A DNA stretch of 20,280 nt, taken from Candidatus Woesearchaeota archaeon (GTDB lineage Archaea > Nanobdellota > Nanobdellia > Woesearchaeales > GW2011-AR9). Both the position numbers and the translations under genes were made by a program. The notes below the pieces were generated by a model. The model was not told the DNA's origin and ran no database searches. It saw nothing but the letters and a program-made list of their open reading frames with translations. Position 1 is the first letter of the stretch; each line of letters begins with the position of its first letter. Of the stretch, positions 14,884-20,280 are shown piece after piece. The stretch lies in the NCBI GenBank assembly GCA_016188105.1, contig JACPIL010000073.1:1-20280 (forward strand). The letters run 5' to 3'.

Positions 14884-16008
14884 TTAAAAAAGGAATGCCG
14901 CAAAGTTAGCAAAGGCCTGGAAGTACAGCCCATGAGCAAGATTATCTGTAAACATCACTATTACTAATACTAATATCCTTCCCAGGCAGATAAAAACTTC
15001 CCTACTTACAAAATATGCTGCTACCTGTCCTTTAGCTTTGTCATACTCCAAAGCGCCGATGGGAGATTCACGGACTGCTCCAAGTAAAGAAGAGAGGATC
15101 GTCACCGCGAATACCTGGGCTACGGTCTGCACTAAACCCTGAAGAATCCATGCTCCTGATTCCAGAAGGCTTCCCCAGCGGATAATTTTTCTTTTATTGG
15201 CATGATCACTATATTTTCCTACCCCCCAGAATAAAAACACACTGGTTAAAGACATCAATGAACCGACGATTCCCATGGAAAGATAATCTTGAAGAATCAT
15301 AAAAATAAAGAGCGGCCAGATAACCCCCTGCACAATAATATGGGTTCCTCGAGAAACAAAAAAAAGAGAATCTTTCCAATGCTTCTTATCAAAAACTGAT
15401 TTTACGCTAAAATGATAAGGAACATGTCCATCCTTGCTGAGCAAAAGCATAACTCCGGAAGCAAATAATAATACAGCTGTAAGTCCAAACACCGCTTTAA
15501 ATCCTAGCAAAGTGATCAATACTCCGCCGATGAAAGGCCCAAATAGAGCAGAAAGTACGGTTATCCCTGAACGTATGCCTACTTCTTCTCCACGATGTTT
15601 AGAATGTGACGCATGATAAAAAGCAAGATGCATGCCCATCCAATAAAACGCCTGAGAAGCTCCTAAAGCAGCACTTGCTAAAAGAAGCAATATGTTTGCG
15701 GAGGAAAAAAAATAGACTAACCCTGCAAATAGGAGGTATAAAGGAATCCCGACTAAGATTGAATGCTTGATTCCAAAACGTGAAGCAAATTTAGCTGCAA
15801 CCGGCATAACTATAGAAAAAACTACCGAATAAAAAACAAAAAAAAGTAAGGTTTGCTGTAAGCTAAAACCTTTCTCCTGAAAAAGGTAGAGGGGAATAAA
15901 AATTGCAATCAAAGAGATAGCAAAAGATCGTAAAGCGACAGAAACGTAAATCTTGTGCAACTCTTTTTTGGGGAAAAATCTCCACCAGAACTGATGATGA
16001 TTAACCAT
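14884..16008 (-). CDS. Major facilitator superfamily transporter
   Basis: A 374-residue membrane protein with about 11-12 hydrophobic helices in two halves. The first half has LRSFAISLIAIFIPLYLFQEKGFSLQQTLLFF and the loop AAKFASRFGIKHSIL, matching the MFS loop 2-3 region (G/A-x-x-x-D/S-R-x-G-R/K). The second half starts after a cytosolic loop near SKDGHVPYHFSVKSVFDKKHW. The substrate is unknown; family members export drugs or take up small metabolites. Its TATA (ACTTATATT, 16030-16038) overlaps the divergent tRNA promoter and gives leaderless spacing. First gene of a two-gene operon with a methyltransferase 1 nt downstream. Confidence 0.82.
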   Translation of the reverse strand: MVNHHQFWWRFFPKKELHKIYVSVALRSFAISLIAIFIPLYLFQEKGFSLQQTLLFFVFYSVVFSIVMPVAAKFASRFGIKHSILVGIPLYLLFAGLVYFFSSANILLLLASAALGASQAFYWMGMHLAFYHASHSKHRGEEVGIRSGITVLSALFGPFIGGVLITLLGFKAVFGLTAVLLFASGVMLLLSKDGHVPYHFSVKSVFDKKHWKDSLFFVSRGTHIIVQGVIWPLFIFMILQDYLSMGIVGSLMSLTSVFLFWGVGKYSDHANKRKIIRWGSLLESGAWILQGLVQTVAQVFAVTILSSLLGAVRESPIGALEYDKAKGQVAAYFVSREVFICLGRILVLVIVMFTDNLAHGLYFQAFANFAAFLF

Positions 16009-16019
16009 ACGACAATAAA

Positions 16020-16038
16020 TTTATAAAAGAATATAAGT
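16020..16038. promoter_or_regulatory. Overlapping divergent promoters (tRNA +, MFS -)
   Basis: Plus-strand TTTATAAAAG (16020-16029) lies 25-34 nt before the tRNA 5' end at 16054. Minus-strand ACTTATATT (16030-16038) lies 22-30 nt before the MFS ATG at 16008. The two elements abut, so polymerase loading on the two genes probably competes. Confidence 0.55.
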
Positions 16039-16073
16039 CTTTCTCAAACTAAAGGACCCATGGTCTAGCGGCT

Positions 16074-16114
16074 ACACAAAAACGTACCATTTTTGGTCGC
16101 GTCTTTTGCCGCAT
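16074..16114 (+). other. D-loop intron of tRNA-Val (41 nt)
   Basis: Exon GCGG (16068-16071) pairs with CCGC (16109-16112), giving the 4-bp central helix. It is flanked by 3-nt bulges CTA (16072-16074) and ATA (16113-16115). Cutting after the second bulge base removes 41 nt and restores a normal D-arm, GTCTAGCGGCTATGAC. Beyond the 5' bulge, C75-G108, A76-T107, A78-T105 and A79-T104 extend the inner stem. This is the canonical bulge-helix-bulge form at a non-canonical tRNA position. Confidence 0.7.
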
Positions 16115-16131
16115 ATGACATCTCGTTGACG

Positions 16132-16171
16132 CAAACGCGTAGTGTTTACCAAAACGCTTGCGTTTTCTGTA
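16132..16171 (+). other. Canonical 37/38 anticodon-loop intron of tRNA-Val (40 nt)
   Basis: The anticodon stem TCTCG/CGAGG is the outer helix. TTGA (16126-16129) opposes TCTG (16166-16169) with one T-T mismatch as central helix. The 3-nt bulges are CGC (16130-16132) and TAT (16170-16172). The inner helix AAACGC/GCGTTT (16133-16138 with 16160-16165) is perfect. Cutting after the second bulge base joins G37 to T38, giving the loop TTGACGT. Confidence 0.75.
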
Positions 16172-16227
16172 TCGAGGGGATCCCCGGTTCGAAAAGCCAG
16201 CAATCTAGGCGAGTTGGGCGGACATAA

Positions 16228-16683
16228 ATTCCACCAGAGCAGCCGGTTTATAGCGTCTATGAATCAAAAGGCCGAGCCTTAATTCCAAAGACTGCTTCTC
16301 TCGTTCTATTAGCTATTGTTTTTTATCTTGGGGTGCTTCTCAACATTTCTTTGCTGGAGTTGGATGCCGCTCAAGAGACCAGTTTGAAAATAGGAGCATT
16401 GCTATTGTTACTCTTTTTAATACTGATCGGGATCATTCTTGCTGTGCGAAAAGTACGGACGCCATACCACTTCTATTCCAATCATCTTGTTCGCGGAAAA
16501 GAAATAATCTACTATAACCAAATAATCAACACCTCCACGCACCTTGATCCAATCGATAAAATTTTCAAAACCTATTCCATAAATCTAGGGAAGAATTTCT
16601 TCCTACGCCACATACCTGAACAAATTCAACTTAGCAATTATCTGCAACAACTCATTAATTATGCTAAAACTCAGAATTTCTAA
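16228..16683 (+). CDS. PH-like (bPH_2) domain membrane protein, 5' end apparently lost
   Basis: Two transmembrane helices (SLVLLAIVFYLGVLLNISLL and ALLLLLFLILIGIILAV) are followed by YHFYSNHLVRGKEIIYYNQIINTSTHLDPIDKIFKTYSINL and HIPEQIQLSNYLQQLI, the pattern of bacterial-type PH domains (bPH_2/DUF304, YdbT-like). The only conventional start in frame is GTG 16333, but that cuts the first membrane helix in half. The sequence reads as coding back to 16228 (PPEQPVYSVYESKGRALIPKTAS), right after a stop at 16225-16227, with no ATG, GTG or TTG. I therefore suspect loss of the 5' end at the same break that truncates the tRNA just upstream. It converges on the permease gene, 1 nt between stops. Confidence 0.65.
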   Translation: MPPEQPVYSVYESKGRALIPKTASLVLLAIVFYLGVLLNISLLELDAAQETSLKIGALLLLLFLILIGIILAVRKVRTPYHFYSNHLVRGKEIIYYNQIINTSTHLDPIDKIFKTYSINLGKNFFLRHIPEQIQLSNYLQQLINYAKTQNF

Positions 16684-16684
16684 C

Positions 16685-17731
16685 CTACACCTTCTTTCTT
16701 TCCACTAAATAAACCCTCATCACTTCTGCCGTCAAAGATAACACTAATGGCCCCAGCATTACCCCGATTGGGCCTACTAAAAGAATGCCGCCGAAAATAC
16801 CCAACATGATAACCGCAACATGAACTTTAGCCTTATCACCGATCAGTTTAGGGCGCAGGATATTATCTACACTGCCCACAAAGATAAAACAATATACAAA
16901 TAATCCAATTCCTTTTAGTATCAGTGAAGTGGAATCCTGAAAAATTCCATCCAGCAGTAAAAAGAGCGATGCAGGAATCCAAATAACTCCTGTACCTATA
17001 GCTGGTATTAAAGCAAAGAAAGATATAATCACGCCCCAGAATAAAGGCGAGGGGATACCAAAGAGGAAAAAACCCAAGGCTCCAAAAACTCCTTGGATGA
17101 CTGCAACGAGTAAAAACCCATACACTACTCCATGAACAATTTCTCTTAACCGGTGAAGGATAATATCATAATTCTTCTGATGCAGCTGAAAATAGCTATG
17201 CAGGCGCCGTAATAAATTCTCTCCATCCTTCAAGAAATAAAATAAGGTAAAGAAAACCACAAATAAATTAATTAACAACCTTGGGATATTTACTAAAAAT
17301 GCAGAACTTTTTGCAATTACCCAGTTGGTTGCCGTCCTGACAATCTCTTTCAATTGCGAACTTACCAGTTCGGTTTGGCTGAAATCACTAATAGTTTTGC
17401 ATAAAGAACTAGTACATTGTTCAAATAAGCCAACTGCCAGCCTCTGCTTCACCAAGAGGTAAAACATATACGATTCTTGAATTAATACTTTAATAATCAA
17501 TCCAACCGGGATAATAACGATGAGCAAGACCAAAAAGCAGACTATAAAAGAAGAGATAGTTGGTTTTCCCGTTTTTTTCAAGGTAAATTTATAGAGGGGA
17601 TAAAAAGTATACGCCAAGAGCGCACCCACAAAAAGAGCAAGTAAAAGCGGTCTTAAGATGAGAAACGATAAAACTACCAGCAACACAAAAAGAACTACTG
17701 GAACATAGCCACGATATTTAATCTCATTCAC
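16685..17731 (-). CDS. AI-2E family (PerM/YdiK-like) permease
   Basis: A 348-residue membrane protein with about eight helices in the AI-2E/UPF0118 pattern: two N-terminal helices with the LAYTFYPLYKF loop, a long middle extracytoplasmic or amphipathic region (about 85-150), then LLINLFVVFFTLFYFLKDGE, FGALGFFLFGIPSPLFWGVIISFFALIPAIGTGVIWIPA, and a C-terminal pair ending GPIGVMLGPLVLSLTAEVMRVYL. The ALIPAIGTG-x-W-x-P and GPIGVMLGPL motifs are family hallmarks. Substrates vary (autoinducer-2 export, Na+/H+ exchange) and are untested in archaea. Start is GTG 17731, preceded by AAAGAG and by a TATA-like GATATAAGC on the minus strand (17759-17767). Confidence 0.9.
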   Translation of the reverse strand: MNEIKYRGYVPVVLFVLLVVLSFLILRPLLLALFVGALLAYTFYPLYKFTLKKTGKPTISSFIVCFLVLLIVIIPVGLIIKVLIQESYMFYLLVKQRLAVGLFEQCTSSLCKTISDFSQTELVSSQLKEIVRTATNWVIAKSSAFLVNIPRLLINLFVVFFTLFYFLKDGENLLRRLHSYFQLHQKNYDIILHRLREIVHGVVYGFLLVAVIQGVFGALGFFLFGIPSPLFWGVIISFFALIPAIGTGVIWIPASLFLLLDGIFQDSTSLILKGIGLFVYCFIFVGSVDNILRPKLIGDKAKVHVAVIMLGIFGGILLVGPIGVMLGPLVLSLTAEVMRVYLVERKKV

Positions 17732-17777
17732 CTCTTTATGGAGAAGAAGAATTTACTTGCTTATATCTGTTTTGGTA

Positions 17778-17788
17778 TCTATATAATG
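17778..17788 (+). promoter_or_regulatory. TATA box upstream of the small broken ORF
   Basis: TCTATATAATG on the plus strand, centred about 27 nt before ATG 17811, the leaderless distance seen elsewhere in this window. Confidence 0.45.
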
Positions 17789-17795
17789 TACATCA

Positions 17796-17922
17796 GCCAA
17801 CATCATCGTCATGGCCTTAAGACGAACTGAGCTAAGCTAGAGCCTTAGCTAAAAGATTAGTTACTTTTTCTGGTGATGTGCAACGAGAAAAAGGCGAAGT
17901 GAGTGGCCAAGATGATGTTGGC
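17796..17922. repeat. 12-bp perfect inverted repeat closing a multi-hairpin fold
   Basis: GCCAACATCATC (17796-17807) and GATGATGTTGGC (17911-17922) are exact complements; GGCC 17813-17816 pairs with GGCC 17905-17908 inside. The enclosed DNA holds hairpins AGCTAAG/CTTAGCT (17830-17836 with 17844-17850) and CTTTTTC/GAAAAAG (17864-17870 with 17886-17892). It could be a structured RNA on either strand or a cruciform-prone remnant. Confidence 0.5.
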
Positions 17923-17964
17923 GTAAAAATAATTTTAGAAAAATTGCTTAAAGAAAAAAGATAA
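17811..17964 (+). pseudogene. Small frameshifted ORF, unrecognised
   Basis: ATG 17811 opens MALRRTELS then stops. A +1 shift near 17833-17836 continues as ARALAKRLVTFSGDVQREK, then GEVSGQDDVGVKIILEKLL, then KEKR and a stop at 17962-17964. The amino-acid pattern of the second part looks coding, and the TATA box lies at leaderless distance, so this may be a roughly 50-residue gene broken by a frameshift, whether real or a sequencing error. I do not recognise a family. The same DNA also forms a 12-bp inverted repeat (see the repeat entry), so an RNA reading competes. Confidence 0.35.
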
Positions 17965-17969
17965 GAAAA

Positions 17970-17999
17970 AAGAAAAAAACAAAAGCCTTATTCAGGCTT
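17970..17999 (-). terminator. Hairpin plus T-tract terminator of the S-layer gene
   Basis: On the minus strand AAGCC (17995-17999) pairs with GGCTT (17983-17987) across loop TGAATAA, followed directly by TTGTTTTTTTCTTTTTTC. The stem overlaps the S-layer stop codon. The T-run fits archaeal termination; the hairpin should help a highly transcribed gene stop cleanly. Confidence 0.65.
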
Positions 18000-20280
18000 A
18001 TTGGGTCATGGAACTTCCAGCTTTGCTGAGTTTTGCGTCAGCATAGGTTGTTCCTTCTACAACCATTTCCTTACCGGAAAGTTCTCCTGCTCTGTTAGCT
18101 ACAACTTTACCAGCTAGTCTGGTGTCAGCTCCGCTGTAACCTGCTACAAGCATAGCTACGTTTCCGTTAGCATGCTCGAACAATTTAACACGTGCTTTTC
18201 CAGGGGTAAAGCCTTCAGTACAGTCTGCTGGGCTTCCTAACAATTCAGCTGCAACAGTGTTGACACAAGGTCCACCGACAACAACTAAGTTCTGTGCTTT
18301 CGCATCAGCAACTTCGCTGTCAAGCTTGGTAGCATCAACAAAGGTTACTGCCTGTAAGTTTCCGCCAGCCGATGTGCTAGAAGCAACTGCTCCAGAGGTT
18401 ACATAGACCAAAGGCAACTTTTCCTTCTGTGGCCAGGCAACTTTCATGAAGTCAGCGCTGGTTCCACCGCCGCTAGGCGAGTTTCGCTGCACCCAAGCGC
18501 CGTTGGTTGACCAACCATAGGAGTTGTCATCATCATCCTGCGGGGATGTTAAGGTAACTCCAATCTCTGTACCTAAATCTACTTCGCTGCTAGCAGCAGT
18601 GATGTTGAACCCTTTTACCAGGTACGGAGCAGTATTCCTGTCGTCAATACCGTCGGTGTCAATCAAACTGACGTTAAAACTCAGCTGATCACTACTGTTA
18701 CCAAAGCTAGGGTCCAGCAAGTAAATCTTAGCCCCGCCTCTAGCTATAAGGAAGTTGGCAATAGGACCGACAGGATCACCAGCAGATCCTCCAGTAGAGG
18801 TAGCTGCTCCACCGCTTGATGGAGTGATGTTCCAGTTATCATTACCAACATTTCCTCCAAGCGTAGCGTTGACAAAATTGTATGTCGTTCCTGCCAGCTT
18901 CAAGTTAAAGGTAGCTCCATTTGCGCCAAGCCCAAAGGTAACCGGCCGTTCAACAGTCTCCCCGGTTGCCAAAATCTTGAATTTTGCATTAGGGTTCGAA
19001 GTTGCAAAGTCATCAGATCCTTTATACTGAACTACATGAGTTACTGAATCTTCATCAGTATCGTCGTTCAAGATAAAGTAATTCTCGTCCGCGTAAATAG
19101 CTCCAGAAGCATCGCTGTTGGTAGAGTTCAGGCTAAGGATATCATCCTGACTTCCTGGCCGCAAGCCAGTTGCTGTTACTGCATAGGCTATTGGAAAATC
19201 AATAACGTCGCCCTTCACGTTGGTAAAGGTGAGCCAGTATTCCTTTTCTCCAGACCGATCCTGAACCTTAATCTCGTCGGTAAGGACAGATTCATCCATT
19301 CCCTCGAAACGGAGATCCCAGTTCTTGGTAAACAACAACTCCTTCTCTGCTAACTCTGCTTGACCCTGCAAGGTTTCACCAGCAGCAACAAAGTAGTCTT
19401 CCTGCGCAGTCATATTGACAGTAATAAGGTCAATCTCAAGCTCTCCGTCTACTGTAGCAGTTGCGTTAGTAAGCATAGCTCCTGAAATAATCACTGCCGC
19501 TCCATCGATAGTTGCGTCATTGACTTTCAGTTCATCAGTTGAACTTCCAACCGTGATGTCATCGTCCTCTAACTCTACCTTATCTGCTCCCAGAAAGAAC
19601 TCAGCTTGGTGAATACCGCCAGCGTAGTCTTGATACAATACTTCGCTCAAGCCGATGACTGTTCCGTCAGCAAGAGTTTCTGTATCTCCTTCATCCATCA
19701 ATGGTGTCGTTTCTCCATTAACAGTAAACTTAGCTCTGTTACTAGTATCTGTAAAGACTAAGCTTGCGTCATATTCCTTGCCATCAATGGTATAGGTCTT
19801 AGATTCTCCTTCCATCAAAGTGTCAGATGCAGAACCAGACATCAAAGTCAAGGTTACTTTATTGATGTTAGATCCACCGCGCGCCTTAACGATGTTGTAG
19901 GTTTTGCCTAACATAGTAAGAGTCTTATCCTCGTAGTCATCAAGCTTGTAGCTTGCAGATGAATCGATGTCCGACTCTGCTGCTTCAAGGAAGTTTAACT
20001 CGTATCGGGCAAAGAGAAAGTTATCTGGCACTTTTACAAAGAGCGCAGTAACATCCTCATCGTCTTCTGCATAGGTGGTGTTGATTCTAGCTTGGTCAAA
20101 GTGCAAGAACTGCTCATACTTAAAAGATCCTTGCGAATTTGCAAAAGTTCCGTCAGCCAAAGCAGCTAAATCCTCTGAGTCAAGGAAGTCGACTACTCCC
20201 TGTGAGGCTGGACCAATCGATTCTCCAAATTCCAGTTCATCAGTTCCGCTCTTGACTAAGAAAGCGTCTCCTTCGACAGA
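17998..20280 (-). CDS. S-layer protein (N-terminus outside window)
   Basis: Surface-layer lattice protein; 761 codons are open from the window edge to the stop at 18000-17998. No start needs to be chosen: the frame continues upstream of the TTG at 20160 (FLDSEDLAALADGTFA). The protein is acidic, rich in Asp, Ser, Thr, Gly and Ala, and built of beta-type repeats (such as LMEGESKTYTIDGKEY and TPLMDEGDTETLADGT), as in secreted archaeal surface proteins. The C-terminal 110 residues contain VVVGGPCVNTVAAELLG, RVKLFEHANGNVAMLVAGYSGADTRLAGKVVANRA and SGKEMVVEG, the signature of the MJ-type S-layer family, with two cysteines (VGGPC and PADC). A signal peptide is expected off-window. It ends at a strong hairpin/T-tract terminator. 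Confidence 0.9.
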   Translation of the reverse strand, partial: SVEGDAFLVKSGTDELEFGESIGPASQGVVDFLDSEDLAALADGTFANSQGSFKYEQFLHFDQARINTTYAEDDEDVTALFVKVPDNFLFARYELNFLEAAESDIDSSASYKLDDYEDKTLTMLGKTYNIVKARGGSNINKVTLTLMSGSASDTLMEGESKTYTIDGKEYDASLVFTDTSNRAKFTVNGETTPLMDEGDTETLADGTVIGLSEVLYQDYAGGIHQAEFFLGADKVELEDDDITVGSSTDELKVNDATIDGAAVIISGAMLTNATATVDGELEIDLITVNMTAQEDYFVAAGETLQGQAELAEKELLFTKNWDLRFEGMDESVLTDEIKVQDRSGEKEYWLTFTNVKGDVIDFPIAYAVTATGLRPGSQDDILSLNSTNSDASGAIYADENYFILNDDTDEDSVTHVVQYKGSDDFATSNPNAKFKILATGETVERPVTFGLGANGATFNLKLAGTTYNFVNATLGGNVGNDNWNITPSSGGAATSTGGSAGDPVGPIANFLIARGGAKIYLLDPSFGNSSDQLSFNVSLIDTDGIDDRNTAPYLVKGFNITAASSEVDLGTEIGVTLTSPQDDDDNSYGWSTNGAWVQRNSPSGGGTSADFMKVAWPQKEKLPLVYVTSGAVASSTSAGGNLQAVTFVDATKLDSEVADAKAQNLVVVGGPCVNTVAAELLGSPADCTEGFTPGKARVKLFEHANGNVAMLVAGYSGADTRLAGKVVANRAGELSGKEMVVEGTTYADAKLSKAGSSMTQ

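Larger units (their letters stand above)
16054..16194 (+). tRNA. tRNA-Val(GAC) 5' portion, two BHB introns, 3' end missing
   Basis: After removing two introns, 60 nt of an archaeal tRNA-Val remain: acceptor strand GGACCCA (16054-16060), TG, D-arm GTCTAGCGGCTATGAC, A26, anticodon stem TCTCG (16121-16125), loop TTGACGT with anticodon GAC, stem CGAGG (16173-16177), variable GGATC, T-stem CCCGG (16183-16187) and T-loop TTCGAAA (16188-16194). The 3' T-stem strand (CCGGG expected) and acceptor strand (TGGGTCC expected) do not follow and are not found downstream in the window. Either this is a broken gene, or the 3' part is joined from elsewhere (split tRNA or long third intron), or the assembly is chimeric here. 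A TATA box sits at the right distance. Confidence 0.75.

Noticed and set aside
16195..16333. Third BHB intron in the T-loop followed by the tRNA 3' exon
   Set aside because: No CCGGG plus TGGGTCC is present downstream; the nearest resemblance (GTTGGGCGGAC, 16212-16222) does not pair with acceptor GGACCCA.
17796..17922. C/D box guide RNA
   Set aside because: GATGATG resembles a C box, but no D or D' boxes (CTGA) sit at the usual spacing on either strand.
1..20280. CRISPR array
   Set aside because: No regularly spaced direct repeats were found in any intergenic stretch.

Overview
This window looks archaeal. It carries a family B DNA polymerase with full archaeal-type motifs, an S-layer protein with the C-terminal signature seen in methanogen-like S-layers, and tRNA introns that fold as bulge-helix-bulge (BHB) splice motifs. 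Most first genes have a TATA box 22-30 nt upstream of the start codon, as expected for leaderless archaeal transcripts. The A+T-rich base composition, short intergenic gaps and many unassignable proteins suggest a DPANN-like lineage (Woesearchaeota/Pacearchaeota type); that placement is inference.

Layout. 1-2193 (-): PolB, its 3' end cut by the window edge. 2245-2540: a G+C-rich, highly folded stretch with no credible protein, best read as an undescribed non-coding RNA that shares a palindromic TATA element with polB. 2584-3976 (-): two tandem HIT-fold proteins, both lacking the catalytic histidine, the upstream one fused to an Ada-like cysteine domain. 4040-4849 (-): RNase HIII. 4948-6280 (+): a SAM methyltransferase and a nucleotidyltransferase-like protein. 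6312-7001 (-): RNase HII. 7056-7649 (+): a VapBC toxin-antitoxin pair behind a perfect palindromic operator. 7671-7799: a foldback/MITE-like element. 7883-9137 (-): an operon of a seven-helix membrane protein, a winged-helix regulator and a small helical-repeat protein. 9267-14180 (-): a helical-repeat protein, a large xylose-isomerase-like TIM barrel with a His-rich N-terminus, and two unrecognised proteins, each with its own promoter. 14247-16008 (-): an MFS transporter and a methyltransferase spaced 1 nt apart. 16054-16194 (+): a tRNA-Val(GAC) gene with two introns that stops in the T-loop, next to a PH-domain membrane protein whose 5' end also seems to be missing. 16685-17731 (-): an AI-2E-family permease. 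17778-17964: a small frameshifted ORF and/or folded RNA. 17998-20280 (-): an S-layer protein, its N-terminus off the window, with a hairpin/T-tract terminator.

PolB and the two RNases H form a replication/RNA-primer-removal theme, but they are not one operon. The strongest candidates for new biology are the folded RNA with complementary loops at 2.2-2.5 kb and the broken two-intron tRNA at 16.1 kb. The HIT pseudoenzyme pair and the modified TIM barrel follow.
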